Source: Callipepla californica brunnescens
Taxonomy: Eukaryota; Chordata; Aves; Galliformes; Odontophoridae
Assembly (NCBI GenBank): GCA_023055505.1
Contig: JALIRH010000026.1
Coordinates: 10,679,591 to 10,743,590, forward strand
Direction of reading: 5' to 3'
DNA: 64,000 bases
Numbering within the stretch: position 1 is the first letter of the stretch; the number at the start of each line of letters is the position of its first letter. The notes under the pieces are model-generated. The model was given only the letters and a program-made list of their open reading frames with translations. It did not search any database and was not told the DNA's origin. Positions 24,681 through 36,778 of this stretch are shown here, piece by piece. The translations under genes were made by a program, and so were the position numbers.

Positions 24681-27519
24681 TCTTACAGATTTCAGCTCAG
24701 GTTGGGTTCCTACATACTTTGGAGAACACAGACCAAAGCAGCTACAGCATGCACAGGTAACCATGTTTAACCATGCTTAACACCCTCTGAACTCAGCCAC
24801 CCATGTACTTGCAGAACATGAAGTACAAGCCTCTTAGAAAACTGCTTTCTACTCAGTTCCTCCCATCATCTTCCTTCAGCCAACTACTCCTGAGGCTGTG
24901 CTGCTCTTCTCCCTTGCTGCTGTGGAAGAGCATCCTGCTTCTTTCAGACCTTCATCAAGATCATTTGGACTCTGAAACTCACCTCTGAAGCACTTGCTTT
25001 CCCTCTCTGGATTGCTGTAATTACAGTAAGAGCTCTCCCTATTCCGTTGCCCAGCTGCCTGCCATTAGTAATGAAAACCACCAAGCATAACAAAACTCAT
25101 CTCAAATCTCAGCTGCACTTTACATATTCTTCCATTTGCAGGGAAATGGTCATCATTCCTTTGAGAACAGTAGGGTTTTTGCCCTGTTGTTTCACAATGT
25201 CATTTTAAGGCAATGGAATCTATGACTCCAAGAATGTCAAACACCTTTCTAAAGTCAAAGTCATGTTGTTGCTCTTCTTACAACACTTGCTGTATGGTCC
25301 TAAGAGGAAATTAGATCAATCTGACATGATTTCAAGAGAGAGTGTTGCTGCGTGGCCACTTCATGGTCCAGGTAATAAAGGAAGTCTTAGAGTAAGAAGA
25401 ATGGGAGTCAGTGTCTAAGGATTCTAACTAGCCCATCTTCTCCTAGAAATATATATATTTGAAGTTTCTGAATAATACTTATGTTTCTCCTTTCTCCTGT
25501 AATTTCTTAAGCATTGACCTTTGTCTTTTATACCAGCCACAGATAAACTATTTGTTTTTTTCAGTCCATTATTCCTTTAAAGTCTACAGTCCAGCTAATG
25601 CTCGCCTTTAAAGATAGGTAACGAAGACTTTGCTGTTCTTCATTCAGCACCATGAAAGAGATCCCATGTAACTACTGTCGTATTAGTATCGGGGAACAAA
25701 ATCCTTTAAGTACTGATGCACCAATGTCACTGAAGTTACTAAAATGGAAGGCTGACAATCTGCCTACTAATCTACTACATTACTTAAGTATGTGTCATTC
25801 TGGTCAGTTTCTGGTATGCTCAGTTCATTAGACCTAAGCAAACTGTTTTCTGCTTTGGTCTTAGTTTTTTGCTTTCCTCCACTTTTTTTTATGGCGGCTC
25901 ACACACAGACAGCAGTGACAAAACTGTCAGCAGTTCATAAGGGGGCCAAACCTTTTCAGATGTTGCATACAAGTTTCTAAGCTGTTTTCAGATTCACTTC
26001 CTTTCTCGTTTCCTTTCAGATATCCCTTTGATGCCACTGAGTTGATCTGGACATCAGATATACAGTCACCATGTGGGACGATTTCCCTACAAACTGGCCA
26101 CACTCACAGTCATGACTAGTCTGTTGGATCTCCAGAGATCAAAATGAAATGCATCCAAAGTCTGTGTTGTTTTTCTACACCCTAGACCGTAACAGCAAAG
26201 TACTCTTGCAGCTAAACTTCCTTAAAGTTGACAGGACACCAGACTTAGTAGTCATCTGGGCACCAGACTGGATCCAACCCCAGTAGCTGGAAATGAAGAC
26301 AACAAATCTTTTAAATTTATCACAGAAGAGATTAAGAGGTACTGATCAAAGCATAAGCAATATCATCATTGTCTGGATCACTGTAATTACTCCATTTAAC
26401 CTGATACTTACTGGCACCTAAATATACCCACTTTTGATTCTCTCTCCAGTTCTGTCTGCTTTACACCATATACAAAAAGTAGGTTTTTTTACAAGGACAC
26501 AGAAGTTTAGGGGCTATTTTCTTGTAAAGATACTAATTTGGAAAGTGGAGAGTTATGATCTATGTATTTCATGCAGAGTCTTTTATTCTTTGCTGTACTG
26601 CAATTTTATGTCCATGCTCCAGTGTGGCAGGCTGGAGGGAGTGGAAGGTGGTCTCCTTACAGGGCACTTGAGAGTCCTGGCTCACTCAAAGAGAAACTAC
26701 TGTGATTTGGGCCTTGAAGTATCCTACAGAGAAGACTCCCAGTGGTCTTCCCAGCTGGGGCCAGCAGTGCCAAAAAGGCCTACAAAGGAAAAAGGGAGGG
26801 CAGACCTTTTAATCGCCTCATAAAGAGGCAGCAAGGTCCACCAAGAATGAGATATCACATATTTACTGTCTGCAGCAATTTTTTTTTTTTCATGGATACA
26901 TGTATGGAAGAAAACTTAAAGTACAAAACAGAGATAAGAACAGCATAATGCTGACTGAGGTACATATGGAAGCACTTCATGCAAGAAACAGAACTCCAAT
27001 GGTTAACATACAGTCAGGTGTAAGGAATGCCAGAATGCCAGGTTATTCAGGAAAACATAAAATGAGCATAGGTGCATAACCTTTCCAGGCTACATGAAAC
27101 TATACCAATAGTTATTTCCAACTTCTCAAGTTATTCCACATCAAGAAGAAGAGCAGATGGAATGACGCCACAGAAAGAGCCACAACTAGAAAAGAGCCTC
27201 AAATGAGGAAGAGCTTGACCAGCATCTCCATCAGGGGTGACCATGAAAGGGGAAATATTTAAGCTTCCTTGCTTAGAAACTAGTTTCACACGGTTTATTC
27301 AATGGATTTTGCTAGTTTCAGGGGTTCCTCATTTCCTGGATTGACAACTTTCCTTTTTTGCAAATACAAGTTTAAGCACAATCACAGTATTTCAGTAAAA
27401 TTTAAAAGCTTTAGTCAGAAGGAAAGGATAAAGACATTTTTATTTCAGGCACAGTTCAAGCATCATCCATCTTCCTTCCCTTCCATAAAGACAAACATTC
27501 TCAAGTTACAATTTTGAAA
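24681..27519. other. Unannotated non-coding stretch
   Basis: No gene or repeat family is recognised. The longest open frame, 129 codons at 26434-26823, has no domain I recognise and is not flanked by convincing splice sites. A T run lies at 26879-26890. Confidence 0.5.
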
Positions 27520-27780
27520 GATTTTTCCAAGTCTCCATTTTCCTTGGAGCTTAATGCCGTCTTTAATCAAGACTTCCCCTTGGAGCTCTACAGCTTATTC
27601 TGCAGTCCCTGTAATTAGCATTATTTCTAGCTGTTCATTTTTCCAGTCTCAGTAATGGTAAAGTAAGAATTATTTTCAAATTCACGATTGTGTCAAAAAA
27701 TATCATTTAATTTAATATTATTTATTTTTTCATGCCAGCTCAGATAAATGATCCTGCCAAATACTGTAACAATTGTTCAG
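27520..27780. promoter_or_regulatory. Candidate conserved non-coding element
   Basis: The segment carries TCTTTAATCAAGAC (TCF/LEF- or homeodomain-like), CCTGTAATTAGCATTATTTC, ATCATTTAATTTAATATTAT and a 10-bp direct repeat CCTTGGAGCT at 27542 and 27578. It has no repeat-family signature. The enhancer role is inferred. Confidence 0.25.
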
Positions 27781-28299
27781 CTAGGAACACTCTTTCTGTG
27801 AGGAATGCAATTCAGTCCCTTTGCTGTAAAGGTCTGTGAATAGTTTTCTTAGAAAGGAGAAAAGAATTAAATACCAAACTAACTCCAGGTTGAAATTTAA
27901 TGATAACCCTCTTTGGGAAATAGCACTCATAAAAACTCAGTTTTCCAAGCAAATCCAAGGTATACAGATCCTACATAACTTTGTTTTAGGGGAAATAAAA
28001 TTGAATTGGTACCTGGCACCTGCCTCAAACAAGGAGACGTTTAATAAATCAGAAGAGTTCCTACCGTAAAGAGTCAGGGAAGTTCAAGCATGGCAAATAT
28101 AGCAGAATAAAAGCAAACCATAAGCAATGATAAGTACAAAAAGTGGACGGCCAGAGTGTTCGAAGGTACAGGGTTGACAAGAGGTGGTCTCCCGTGCTGT
28201 TGACCTGGGGCAGACCTACAGGCCAGAGCTGTATCCCAGCACCACTTGGGTAAAGCAGCCTCTTGCTCCATCCAGCATCTGTACATGGTCATGCCAACA
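27781..28299. other. Unannotated non-coding stretch
   Basis: No gene, repeat family or structured element is recognised in this interval. Confidence 0.5.
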
Positions 28300-29110
28300 A
28301 ACTAGAAAACTGTGGAGACTGTGTTGCCCAGAAGGAGAGCATAGATTCTTAGTCCTGTTCTAAGAGCAAGAAAAGGAGAGCAGACTTCATAAAACAAAAA
28401 AAGCCATTTGAAAGAACAGTGAGGGTATTCTATCCTAAATGTCACTTGTATCAAGCTACAAGAACATTTCAGAAAAGGATCTGAAGGAGAGCTGGGTGAC
28501 AGGACAATTCAAGGAAAGTGTTCCCTGTGTTGAAGCGATGGCTAGAGTACACACAGAGAGGAAGAAGCAAAACAAATAGGGAAGATGACAAGCACAGAGT
28601 GTTGATAGCTATTGTCATGAAGCTGGGTTGAATGGGTTCATGGGGCAGATTTTCTGAGGAGTCAGTGAAGAAAGAGCTGAAGATCAAGGAAAGAGTGAAG
28701 GGAAGGAAAGCAATAACTAAGGTCACTTAAGAGAGCAGACAGCAGAGAGAAGATGCTGAGAGTGACAAAAAAGTGATAGACATTAATGGATTGGAGGTCT
28801 CAAGAGGGCAGGGTGAGGCAAGGGGCAGAGGGTAAATATGCTTTGTTGAAAGAAATGGAGTGGCAAGAGAGAAAGCGGATCAGAGAAGGAGCAGTGTTTT
28901 GAGAAAACAGGGGCAAGACTCTTTCAGCGAGTGGGAGTGCTGCTCTGGGCTTGTAAGTCAAGTGAGGGGGCGAGGGAAAGGAGACAAAGGCTAAAAGGTC
29001 GAGTAGGGTGTCCGGGATGCAGGCACAGTCGGGACGGGTGGAAGCAGAAAAGCCAGTATTACTGTAATTAGAGGGGCAGGGAGAGAGCAGCCAGAGCCAG
29101 CGAGGCAGCA
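28300..29110 (+). other. Purine-rich block with strand asymmetry
   Basis: From about 28.3 kb, and most strongly from 28.47 to 29.05 kb, the plus strand is dominated by A and G (GAGAGAGAAG-, GAAGGGAAGG- and GAGGGGGCGAGGG-type strings) with very little T or C. The two open frames read on the minus strand here (28469-28726 and 28800-29111) are side effects of the missing plus-strand T. No tandem unit or element family is visible. Confidence 0.55.
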
Positions 29111-29620
29111 AACTAGAGATGCACTGCCCTTACCTCCCTGCCAGGGAAGAGGCTGGCTAGGGCAGTCCAACATGCTGTAGGAATAGCCTAGGGCATTTAG
29201 AAAATCTGGCAGGTCTTTTAGATCCCAGCCTCTCCCCACCCACGCCCCGCTGGAATGAATGGTTCCATTCATCTGGGCGGAGGGATTGATTTCTGAGCAC
29301 TTCTCTAACATGGAAATGCATGGAGGCCTCTGTGCCTCTATTCTGCCGTTTCCTGAGGGCTGCTCTGAGATCAGAGTGCTCCTCCTCCCAGCCCCAGGAA
29401 GATGGGGAGCCGAGCCCAGGGTGCTGGCAAGGCTATTAGCAGCCGCTAAACTACAGATTAGCCCTGACCACACGGGCCAGAACCAGAGTCCTCTTATTTG
29501 TTGGCACAGCCAGCTACTGAAGGAGCCACTATTGCTTCCTGCACTGCAAAGAGCTTGGGGCCGGTGCAGGGAGACAAAGATCTTCAACGTAATGTGTGTT
29601 GAGGGTATGAGCATTCATAT
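29111..29620. other. GC-richer block with overlapping opposite ORFs
   Basis: The window's longest open frame (207 codons, minus strand, 28991-29614) overlaps a 121-codon plus frame (29259-29624). Neither peptide shows a domain or a signal that I can name, and both depend on the GC-richer composition. The block also holds an ATGAATGG-TT-CCATTCAT hairpin at 29255-29272 and GGAATG/CATTCC TEAD-like sites. A conserved regulatory element or an unknown small gene are both possible, and neither is supported strongly. Confidence 0.3.
29255..29272. promoter_or_regulatory. Perfect 8-bp inverted repeat with TEAD-like sites
   Basis: ATGAATGG and CCATTCAT are separated by TT, giving a two-fold symmetric site. 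The flanking bases give a GGAATG at 29252-29257. CATTCC/GGAATG is the known TEAD core, so a paired TEAD site is a reasonable but untested reading. Confidence 0.3.
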
Positions 29621-30859
29621 CTAAAACTCCAACAGAAAACTGCAGCAATTTAACATCAGTGTTTGAGCTAACAAGGCAAGTCTTGTTGAAAGAGCTGACA
29701 ACTGCCACGAGGTTATCAATCTATTCTTTTTTTTTTCTCAGCCTACCGATGCTTATGCCTTTTGTGTACAGACTATGGTTTTGCACTCGTTTTGGCCACA
29801 TCTAGTGCAATACAGCACCAGACCCGCATGGAGAAGGACAACAACAATAACATAGCATCTTAACAGAGTGACTGTTTGCTAACTACTCATTATAGCCTAC
29901 GTACAAAAAAAAATAAACAAACCAGCACATTCAGTGTGAAGTGTGTTTAATTTAAGACACCACACTGTTAAAAACACTAAAATAGACACTGCATACTCAG
30001 GACAGCTGTTGCCAGCTGTGTCCTTTGAACGGAATTCCTAACAGAACTGGACACATGAAAATAAAAGAGGGTTATTAGTATCATCTCAGAGATCAAACAG
30101 AAAATCATTTTCCATTCTCTCTTCTTTTTAACTCCTCTTACTTGCTGTCAGAGTAACCGTGCACAGTTTCCAGTGGTTCTAGTGGCTCCATAAATCTCAC
30201 CTATATCTTCTTCCAGCTGGCTGATGGTTCTCTGATCATTATTTCTGCGGTGTTCCTGTTTGGTTTGATTGTTTTTGTTTCTAAGCTGAGTGTTTAGTAT
30301 TTTAATTCAATAACTACATCAGCTCTAGACCTGAAAGCAAAGGGTCAAGTGACTTTGGCAAGGCAATCATCTTAATGAATTAATATTTGTACAAAGCTTC
30401 TGAAGAAATAACGTGTTGTAGAAGCGCCATGAACACACTGTGTAGGTTTACTTCCTCCTGGGCCTTTTGTATGCAGAGAAGTACAGACAATACATGACTC
30501 ATTTCAAACTTCTGAATGAAATAGGTTTGACCCCTTTCCTGAAGGGAAAAAGGGGTCAAAGCTTGCAGCTTTGTCCTCCAAAACCTCCAGAACATGACAA
30601 ACAAGTTCACATGCAGAACTGCCTTTCGGCATCCCTTGTGCTCTGAGTTTCTTTCACTCTATTGTGTGTACATTTACTTCTTACCATACAAAAATTATGC
30701 TATTTTTACCATAATTAAAACTACATTATTATCAAATTTAGATGAAGTAAAACAGTTTATACTTTAAAAGAAGAGCAAACAACAGACAATAACAAGAATA
30801 AACAGGTCAATTGCCCAAACTTGAATGTAAAATTACGAAATCATGTAATAAAAATTTTT

Positions 30860-30880
30860 GGGGGAGGGGAGGGGAGTGGG
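30860..30880 (+). other. G-quadruplex-capable run
   Basis: Four G tracts (GGGGG, GGGG, GGGG, GGG) are separated by loops of 1, 1 and 3 bases. This meets the usual G3+N1-7 rule for an intramolecular quadruplex. It stands alone in AT-rich sequence. Confidence 0.6.
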
Positions 30881-33262
30881 CGTAGGATATGTTTACAATT
30901 CAGTCGATCAATCTCACTAATCTCTCTTGCCTTAATGAGGCTCACAAGAGGTCTCATGGTAGTTTTCTGTGTATGCATTCCCAGCTTAGCACTATAAGCA
31001 ATGGAAAACAGAAAAAAAAAAGCGCTGCAGGAAGACAAAAAGTCAAAGCTCCATTCAAGAAGTCAATATGAAGGTTTCTGTAGACAGCATTGATATTTGT
31101 ACCAGGCACTAATCCCATCCAGGCTTTAATGTCTCTGAAGAAGGTAACAATTAGGAGAATTATACTCCAATTCATCTTAAATTGAGCTACAGTGAAAACA
31201 CAAACGCATGAGTCACTGTATCTTTTGGGAATTGCACAAAGCTGACCTGATTAGCACGAAGAATAAAAGAGCAACCCACAATAACATACTCCGTGCTACA
31301 GATGCTGCAGAAAATCACTGCCAGAGTGCACATGCACTCTCAGACCATGGCTGGCATGTTTCTCCATTCAAATACAAACTTGCATTGGTATCAAATGCAG
31401 TGAGAGGTCTACCTCTCGGGGCTGTAGCTAAGATCTTAGTGTGTATCATCCACCTTTGTCGCATTATATTACTCTTTACAAGATGTATACACAACCTTGC
31501 AAGGTTCTCATGCTCTTCACATCACAGAGACAAGTGTGCTCCACTTACATCTTGTTAAAGTCAGCAGTGAGTGGATTCACACTGTATGTGGATAACTGCT
31601 GGAACTCCAGTCTGTCCTGCAATGTAAACAACCTGTGTGCTCCTCAGGTTTCTATTTAGCTCACATTTCTGATCATTGTTCCCAGATAGAAATGCACTTT
31701 ATAACTTGAAGGCCTGATGCACAGATATTGGAATATCAAAATTTAGGAATGATAATCACTGTTTCACACCGCAGTTTACTTCTACAAACAGGGAGCATTT
31801 TCTTCAAAGCCACACTGAATGAATCCTTCTCCAACAGTGTAGGACCTTTCATGAAGCCTATACTGGAATATTAATTGGTTGGATCCTTGGATGTTACCAT
31901 ATCATCAAGACTGGCATTATATGACAACACAGATCTAACGTTCAGAAGACTTGATCAGCCAGATCATTAGTTTATACTTTTCACAGACCTTTTTTCTGTA
32001 TTATCTTATGAAAATGAAATTACTGAAGTAGAAAGGAGATAAGAGAGAATGTAAGTAGGACTCGCAATGGCTAGCCATCAGTGAAGTAAACCTTAGCTTT
32101 TGAAGCTTCGGCATCAGTAGGATTCCTAAAAGAGCACAGTTTCCTATCTCTCAACATTACTCTCTGATATGTCAAGAACTAAATGCCATTTCTAAATAAA
32201 CTCGAGAGATGTGTGGCTCTTACAACAGGAGGAGCTAAAACTAAAACATGATTACTAAAAAACACAGCCTGTTAGAGGGAGCATAAAACATCCAAGTTTT
32301 AAAGCATAAGAAAAATTCTAAATTATGGGATTAGAAGAAAAAATATCTCTGCTACCTATTTATGCTACTAATGAAATTGTAGAGATGTTTGCCAAAGATT
32401 ACTGGAGGCAGTTCAGTACGGTTGAGTCAAACTGGCTGTTAGAATCACAGATGGCACAGATGTAGTTGTTTAAATCCCATTATTAGAAGGAGTGCCTTCT
32501 CCTCTTTGCCTCATCCTCTCACTAGGATCTGACCAGGAAGTCCTTGGCTCTACCTTCATCTACACTCCCTATCCCAGCACTGGAACTAGGTGATGGTGTG
32601 GTCAAAATCCCCTTGGAATTCAAAACACCTAAATTTTTCACATCAAACTCGATGTCAGAGAGAGAGTATAGGAACAGTTGGGTGGCTGAGCACTGTAGCT
32701 CCTGTGTTTCAGGGACACAGTCATGCTACGATGGCTGCAGACAAGTCAGCAATTTATGGCTGGTGTGAAGGTTACCAGAATGGGGCACACCAAAGCCATC
32801 TCATTAACTCCTCCTACTCCCCAATCCAAAGCGTCACACTTCAGGTAAGAGCACAGATTAGGGGAAAAATAACAACAACACAAAACCCATAAATCTCCTT
32901 ACCACATAAAAGCTGGGAATAGAGAGAAAGTTAGGCAGAATGCCAGCTCCCTGCCACTTTGCAGACAAAGCATGTCACACCTTAAGTTTGGAAGGTCATA
33001 AATACATTGAAGCAGTTGATACTTCAGAGGCCAGTGAGCAGGAACAAGGTCATTTTTTCTTAAACTCTAACGACTGTATCCAACAAGACTGCCATGTTGG
33101 CAGTAGGCAAACAGTAGGCTATGGGGGACCTTTTGTGGCTTCCCCTCCAATATTAACACTTACTGTAAGCCAAAGCAAATGTTGAAACAACGATCTCTTT
33201 TTATATCTGCGTGGATTTGCACGTGTTGCTCTCAAGGCAAGCTATTAACTTAATTCTCTTTT

Positions 33263-33285
33263 AAATTAGCTAACAAATTAGCTAA
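33263..33285. repeat. Tandem AAATTAGCTAA duplication
   Basis: AAATTAGCTAAC is followed directly by AAATTAGCTAAG. Each unit contains an ATTAGC homeodomain-type core. Confidence 0.6.
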
Positions 33286-36200
33286 GCCCTTATTTGACAA
33301 TTACCAGAGAAATCCACCCTATTACCTAAGTTTGCAAGGCATTAGCATTGTTGTTTGGGGATATGCAGGGCTGGTGGGAAATGTTTAACACAGTCTTCTT
33401 CAGTGACTGTCTTGAACCAAAACAAGTACAGCATTTACTAAGAACATCGGATTAGAAAAAACACCCTTATCAAAAATGCTTCCCAACCCTCAATGGCATC
33501 ACACTCCTGCTTCTTCCTCTGCAGATTGTAATCTCTGTGATCAAGGGGAATCAAAGACAGGAAGTAACGTGAACACTGACATTTTTCAAACAATCCCCAA
33601 AAGATGGTGCATGAGAATGGAACATTTCATTACAAGATCATTAACAACTCCTTCCTAGTTCAAGAATACCTCCTTCATGCCACCTTCAAAGTTAGCAAAC
33701 ATCAAATTTTGCACAGGTACATCCAGCTACCTCGCCTTGTAAGTGGTCTGCGTTACCGTACATTATCAGTCTAGTCTTAGACATCCAAACTTCTGCATCG
33801 TCCAGAACAGCTGTTTCCTAATGGGAAAAGCAGGGTAGTATTTGATGTACAGGTTCAATTCCCTCTATATAACAAGCTCTTTTGTTATTTTGTCCTGCCA
33901 TTCCCCTTCTAAAACATAATCCTCTTCTGTTGCATGGAAGTGTTGTAAATAAAGTCTGGTAGGCACTTCTATTGGAAGAGTAGGGCATATAAATCTCTAG
34001 GATATAGTTGCAGGAGCAAATCTATAAAGACTCTGCAAAGTGCTCTTGGGTCCTATAGCTTAGACTTAATTGCAGCAATTGCCCTTTGTGTATCTTTCAT
34101 AACATAGTATTCTAAATTTGTTAAAGACTTCAGGGAAGAATTTGGTTTTAATTCAGAGAACATGCCTGCTTAAATCTTGCTTCTGGATGGAGTAATCAGA
34201 GGGGGTTCAGTTATTTTATTTCTCCCATAACATAAATTATGTGAGGCTAATGTGTCGGTCTTAGAAGTTCCTCCATCTGGAGATGGGACTTTTGCCAATT
34301 ATGTCATAATTTTTCTTGCCTGAAGTGCCTCATATTCGTTATATAGGAATCAAAATTCTAAGTAGTTCAGGTGGTGAGTAGATTTCCCCGTGACAATGAA
34401 GTATATTTTACTTTAGACTTTTAGGCCAGCTTCCTGCCACTTCATAACAAAAATATGATTAATGACACGTAAAATCCATATTTTAGAATAGATATAAATT
34501 GGGCCAATGCAGTATTTCTGTCTATCTGGGGAAATTTTATTCTGTCATTGCCTGACAACGTAATTCTACAGAATAAAACGAGGCTTTGTACTTAGGGAAT
34601 TTCACTTCTATGTTAAAATATATTTTCACTATATAAAGGTGTAGGAAAGACCTGAATTTAGGAAAAGATTAATAGATTAGATAAGTGCTTTCTTAAAGGA
34701 TATGCCAAAGCACTTTTTGAGATGGAATTGTAGTAGGCATAATCTTATTTTAAATAAAAATAAATGAATGGAGTTTATTTTTACATAGGAATATGAAGAG
34801 CAGATTTTTTTCTAGTGAATAGAAGAATGAAGAGTTTTAGAAACTACAATGATTTAACAGAAATCTGAAGTAAAGGAAATCATTAAAACATTATTCTGCC
34901 CAAATACATGCTCAGTGAGTGTGTGAATGAATATAATAAAATAACATTTAAGTCTTGCTCTAGAGATTTTTACCAAGACACCTCAAAGAGCTTTCCTAAA
35001 ATGGGAAATATCACTGTACAGGGGAGCAAGGGAACCACAGAACAGCAAAGTGGCCTTTCAAGGGATCTACTTGGCCAAAGAATGCAGTGTGGAAAAGAGC
35101 TACCCTCATTTCCAGTCTGGTTTTATACATGGGATTTATCATACAGCTTACACTGAAGACACAGTTTTATGCTGTAGAAAAACTGTGGGGAATTATTTGG
35201 CTGTGAATCACTAATATATAGTAATGTTTCTATTGCACTTTTATAGTCTCTTCTCATTGAAGAAAATGGGAGAGACAGTGAGGGGAAAAAAAATCAGAAA
35301 GGAGACCTTTGACTTTCTGCTAAATCGCAGCTCTGAAGGGACTATATTTATGGACATGGTAAAGAACCTGCAGACAACCAGGGGTTACCTTTATGTACCT
35401 AAAACGTCCTTTCTTTTGAAGTCTATAGCCTTCATCCAAACCCTTTATGTGTAGCCAAAAATCAAGATGTTTCTCTTCTCCATCTTCTACCCTTCCTTTT
35501 TCACCATCCCACTCTACATTGTTTCCATCCCTTTCTGATGAGAGCATACATCTATATCATATCCTGTATCATATCCTAACCTCCAAAGGCATGTTTCTAT
35601 CAGAGGCTGCAGCTGTACAGTGCTTGGTAAATTGGCAGCAATGGAAACTTGCAACCATTACCTGACTCAGCTGCAAGTCAGCAGCTTCTTCCTTCCAGGT
35701 GTAGACCAGAAACTCAGACATTTAGGGCTGGTAGCTGTAGCGTTCTGATGTGAGATGAAGAACCTTGGAGATGATTTGCTGCTAGGTGGAAATGGCTAGG
35801 CTACAAACAGGAAACTCAGTGCTCATCCCCAGAGTCACAAGCCTAGAGACCAACAGACCAACAGCTGTGTCACCTCTTGATTTTGCTTATACTCTGCTAT
35901 ACATGGGTCCTGGTAACCCTGCAGCACTCTGATGGCAAGGAGTGAACTCTGTAAGCCCCATTGCTGCATTTTAATTCTCATACTAAACTCTAGTAAATGT
36001 ATATATATAACAAGATCAAGAGGTTTCTATCACAGATAATTCAAGTTGATCACTTATGAAGATGCATCAAGCCTTGCAGTAAACTGTGCAGCAAAAAATA
36101 TTACAAGTAAAACATGGCCTCTGATATCATTACACATTTCAGACTCAGCACTAACCAAAAGAACTCATGACGCAGGATTGTATCCCAAACAAATTCAACC

Positions 36201-36726
36201 TTCTGGTAGGAAACAGGATAAAATTTTGTTGCCGGAGTTGTATTTTAATTAGACTTCAGGATGAATTTGGTGATGTGCAAACTTGAACCAATCTGAACAT
36301 TAGGATGTTTTGCTGCCACCAGCACAGATTTCTCAAATGGCTCCAAACTATCTTAAAAATGGGACAAAGCTAGAAGGTAAGTAGACAGTCCTAAAATGTG
36401 AGTATAGAGGTAACAGACGTGTAACACTGGAAGACAGCACACTAAGACTTCCATTTAAAAATATGCAAAAGCTTTTACTGACTCCAATTGGTCCATCAGG
36501 CTGCAGAGCAAAATGGATATTTGCTAACTCCTGGGCCCCAGAGGTTCTGGGCTGCCAAACAAACTTCAGAAAAAGCACTTGAAACAGCAAAAACTTAGGG
36601 ACTCAGTAACATTTCTCCTGAGATTTCTACCTGGCAACTGAACTCTGAAACTTTAGCTTGTATGGAGGTTTCAAGTTCAGAAAAGAGCTCTAAAACCACA
36701 AAGCGATTAGTTACTGAGTTTGGTTG

Positions 36727-36740
36727 AAAAAAAAAACCAA

Positions 36741-36778
<38 letters not shown>
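36727..36778. repeat. Compound microsatellite: A-run, (AC)n, (AT)n
   Basis: Ten A, then (AC)9 at 36741-36758 and (AT)10 at 36759-36778, are read directly. Confidence 0.95.

Larger units (their letters stand above)
29621..36726. other. Unannotated AT-rich desert
   Basis: No gene or dispersed repeat is recognised across this interval. Separate small items are a G-run cluster (30860-30880), a 12-bp tandem duplication in AT-rich sequence (33263-33285) and an imperfect 12-bp tandem repeat at 35555-35577. Open frames are 116 codons or fewer and mutually overlapping. Confidence 0.5.

Noticed and set aside
25643..25654. TTCAGCACC, the left half of an RE1/NRSE silencer site
   Set aside because: The right half (GGACAGCGCC-like) is absent downstream at any usual spacing.
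28469..29111. Two minus-strand open frames of 85 and 103 codons
   Set aside because: They follow from the purine bias of the plus strand, which removes stops from the complementary strand.
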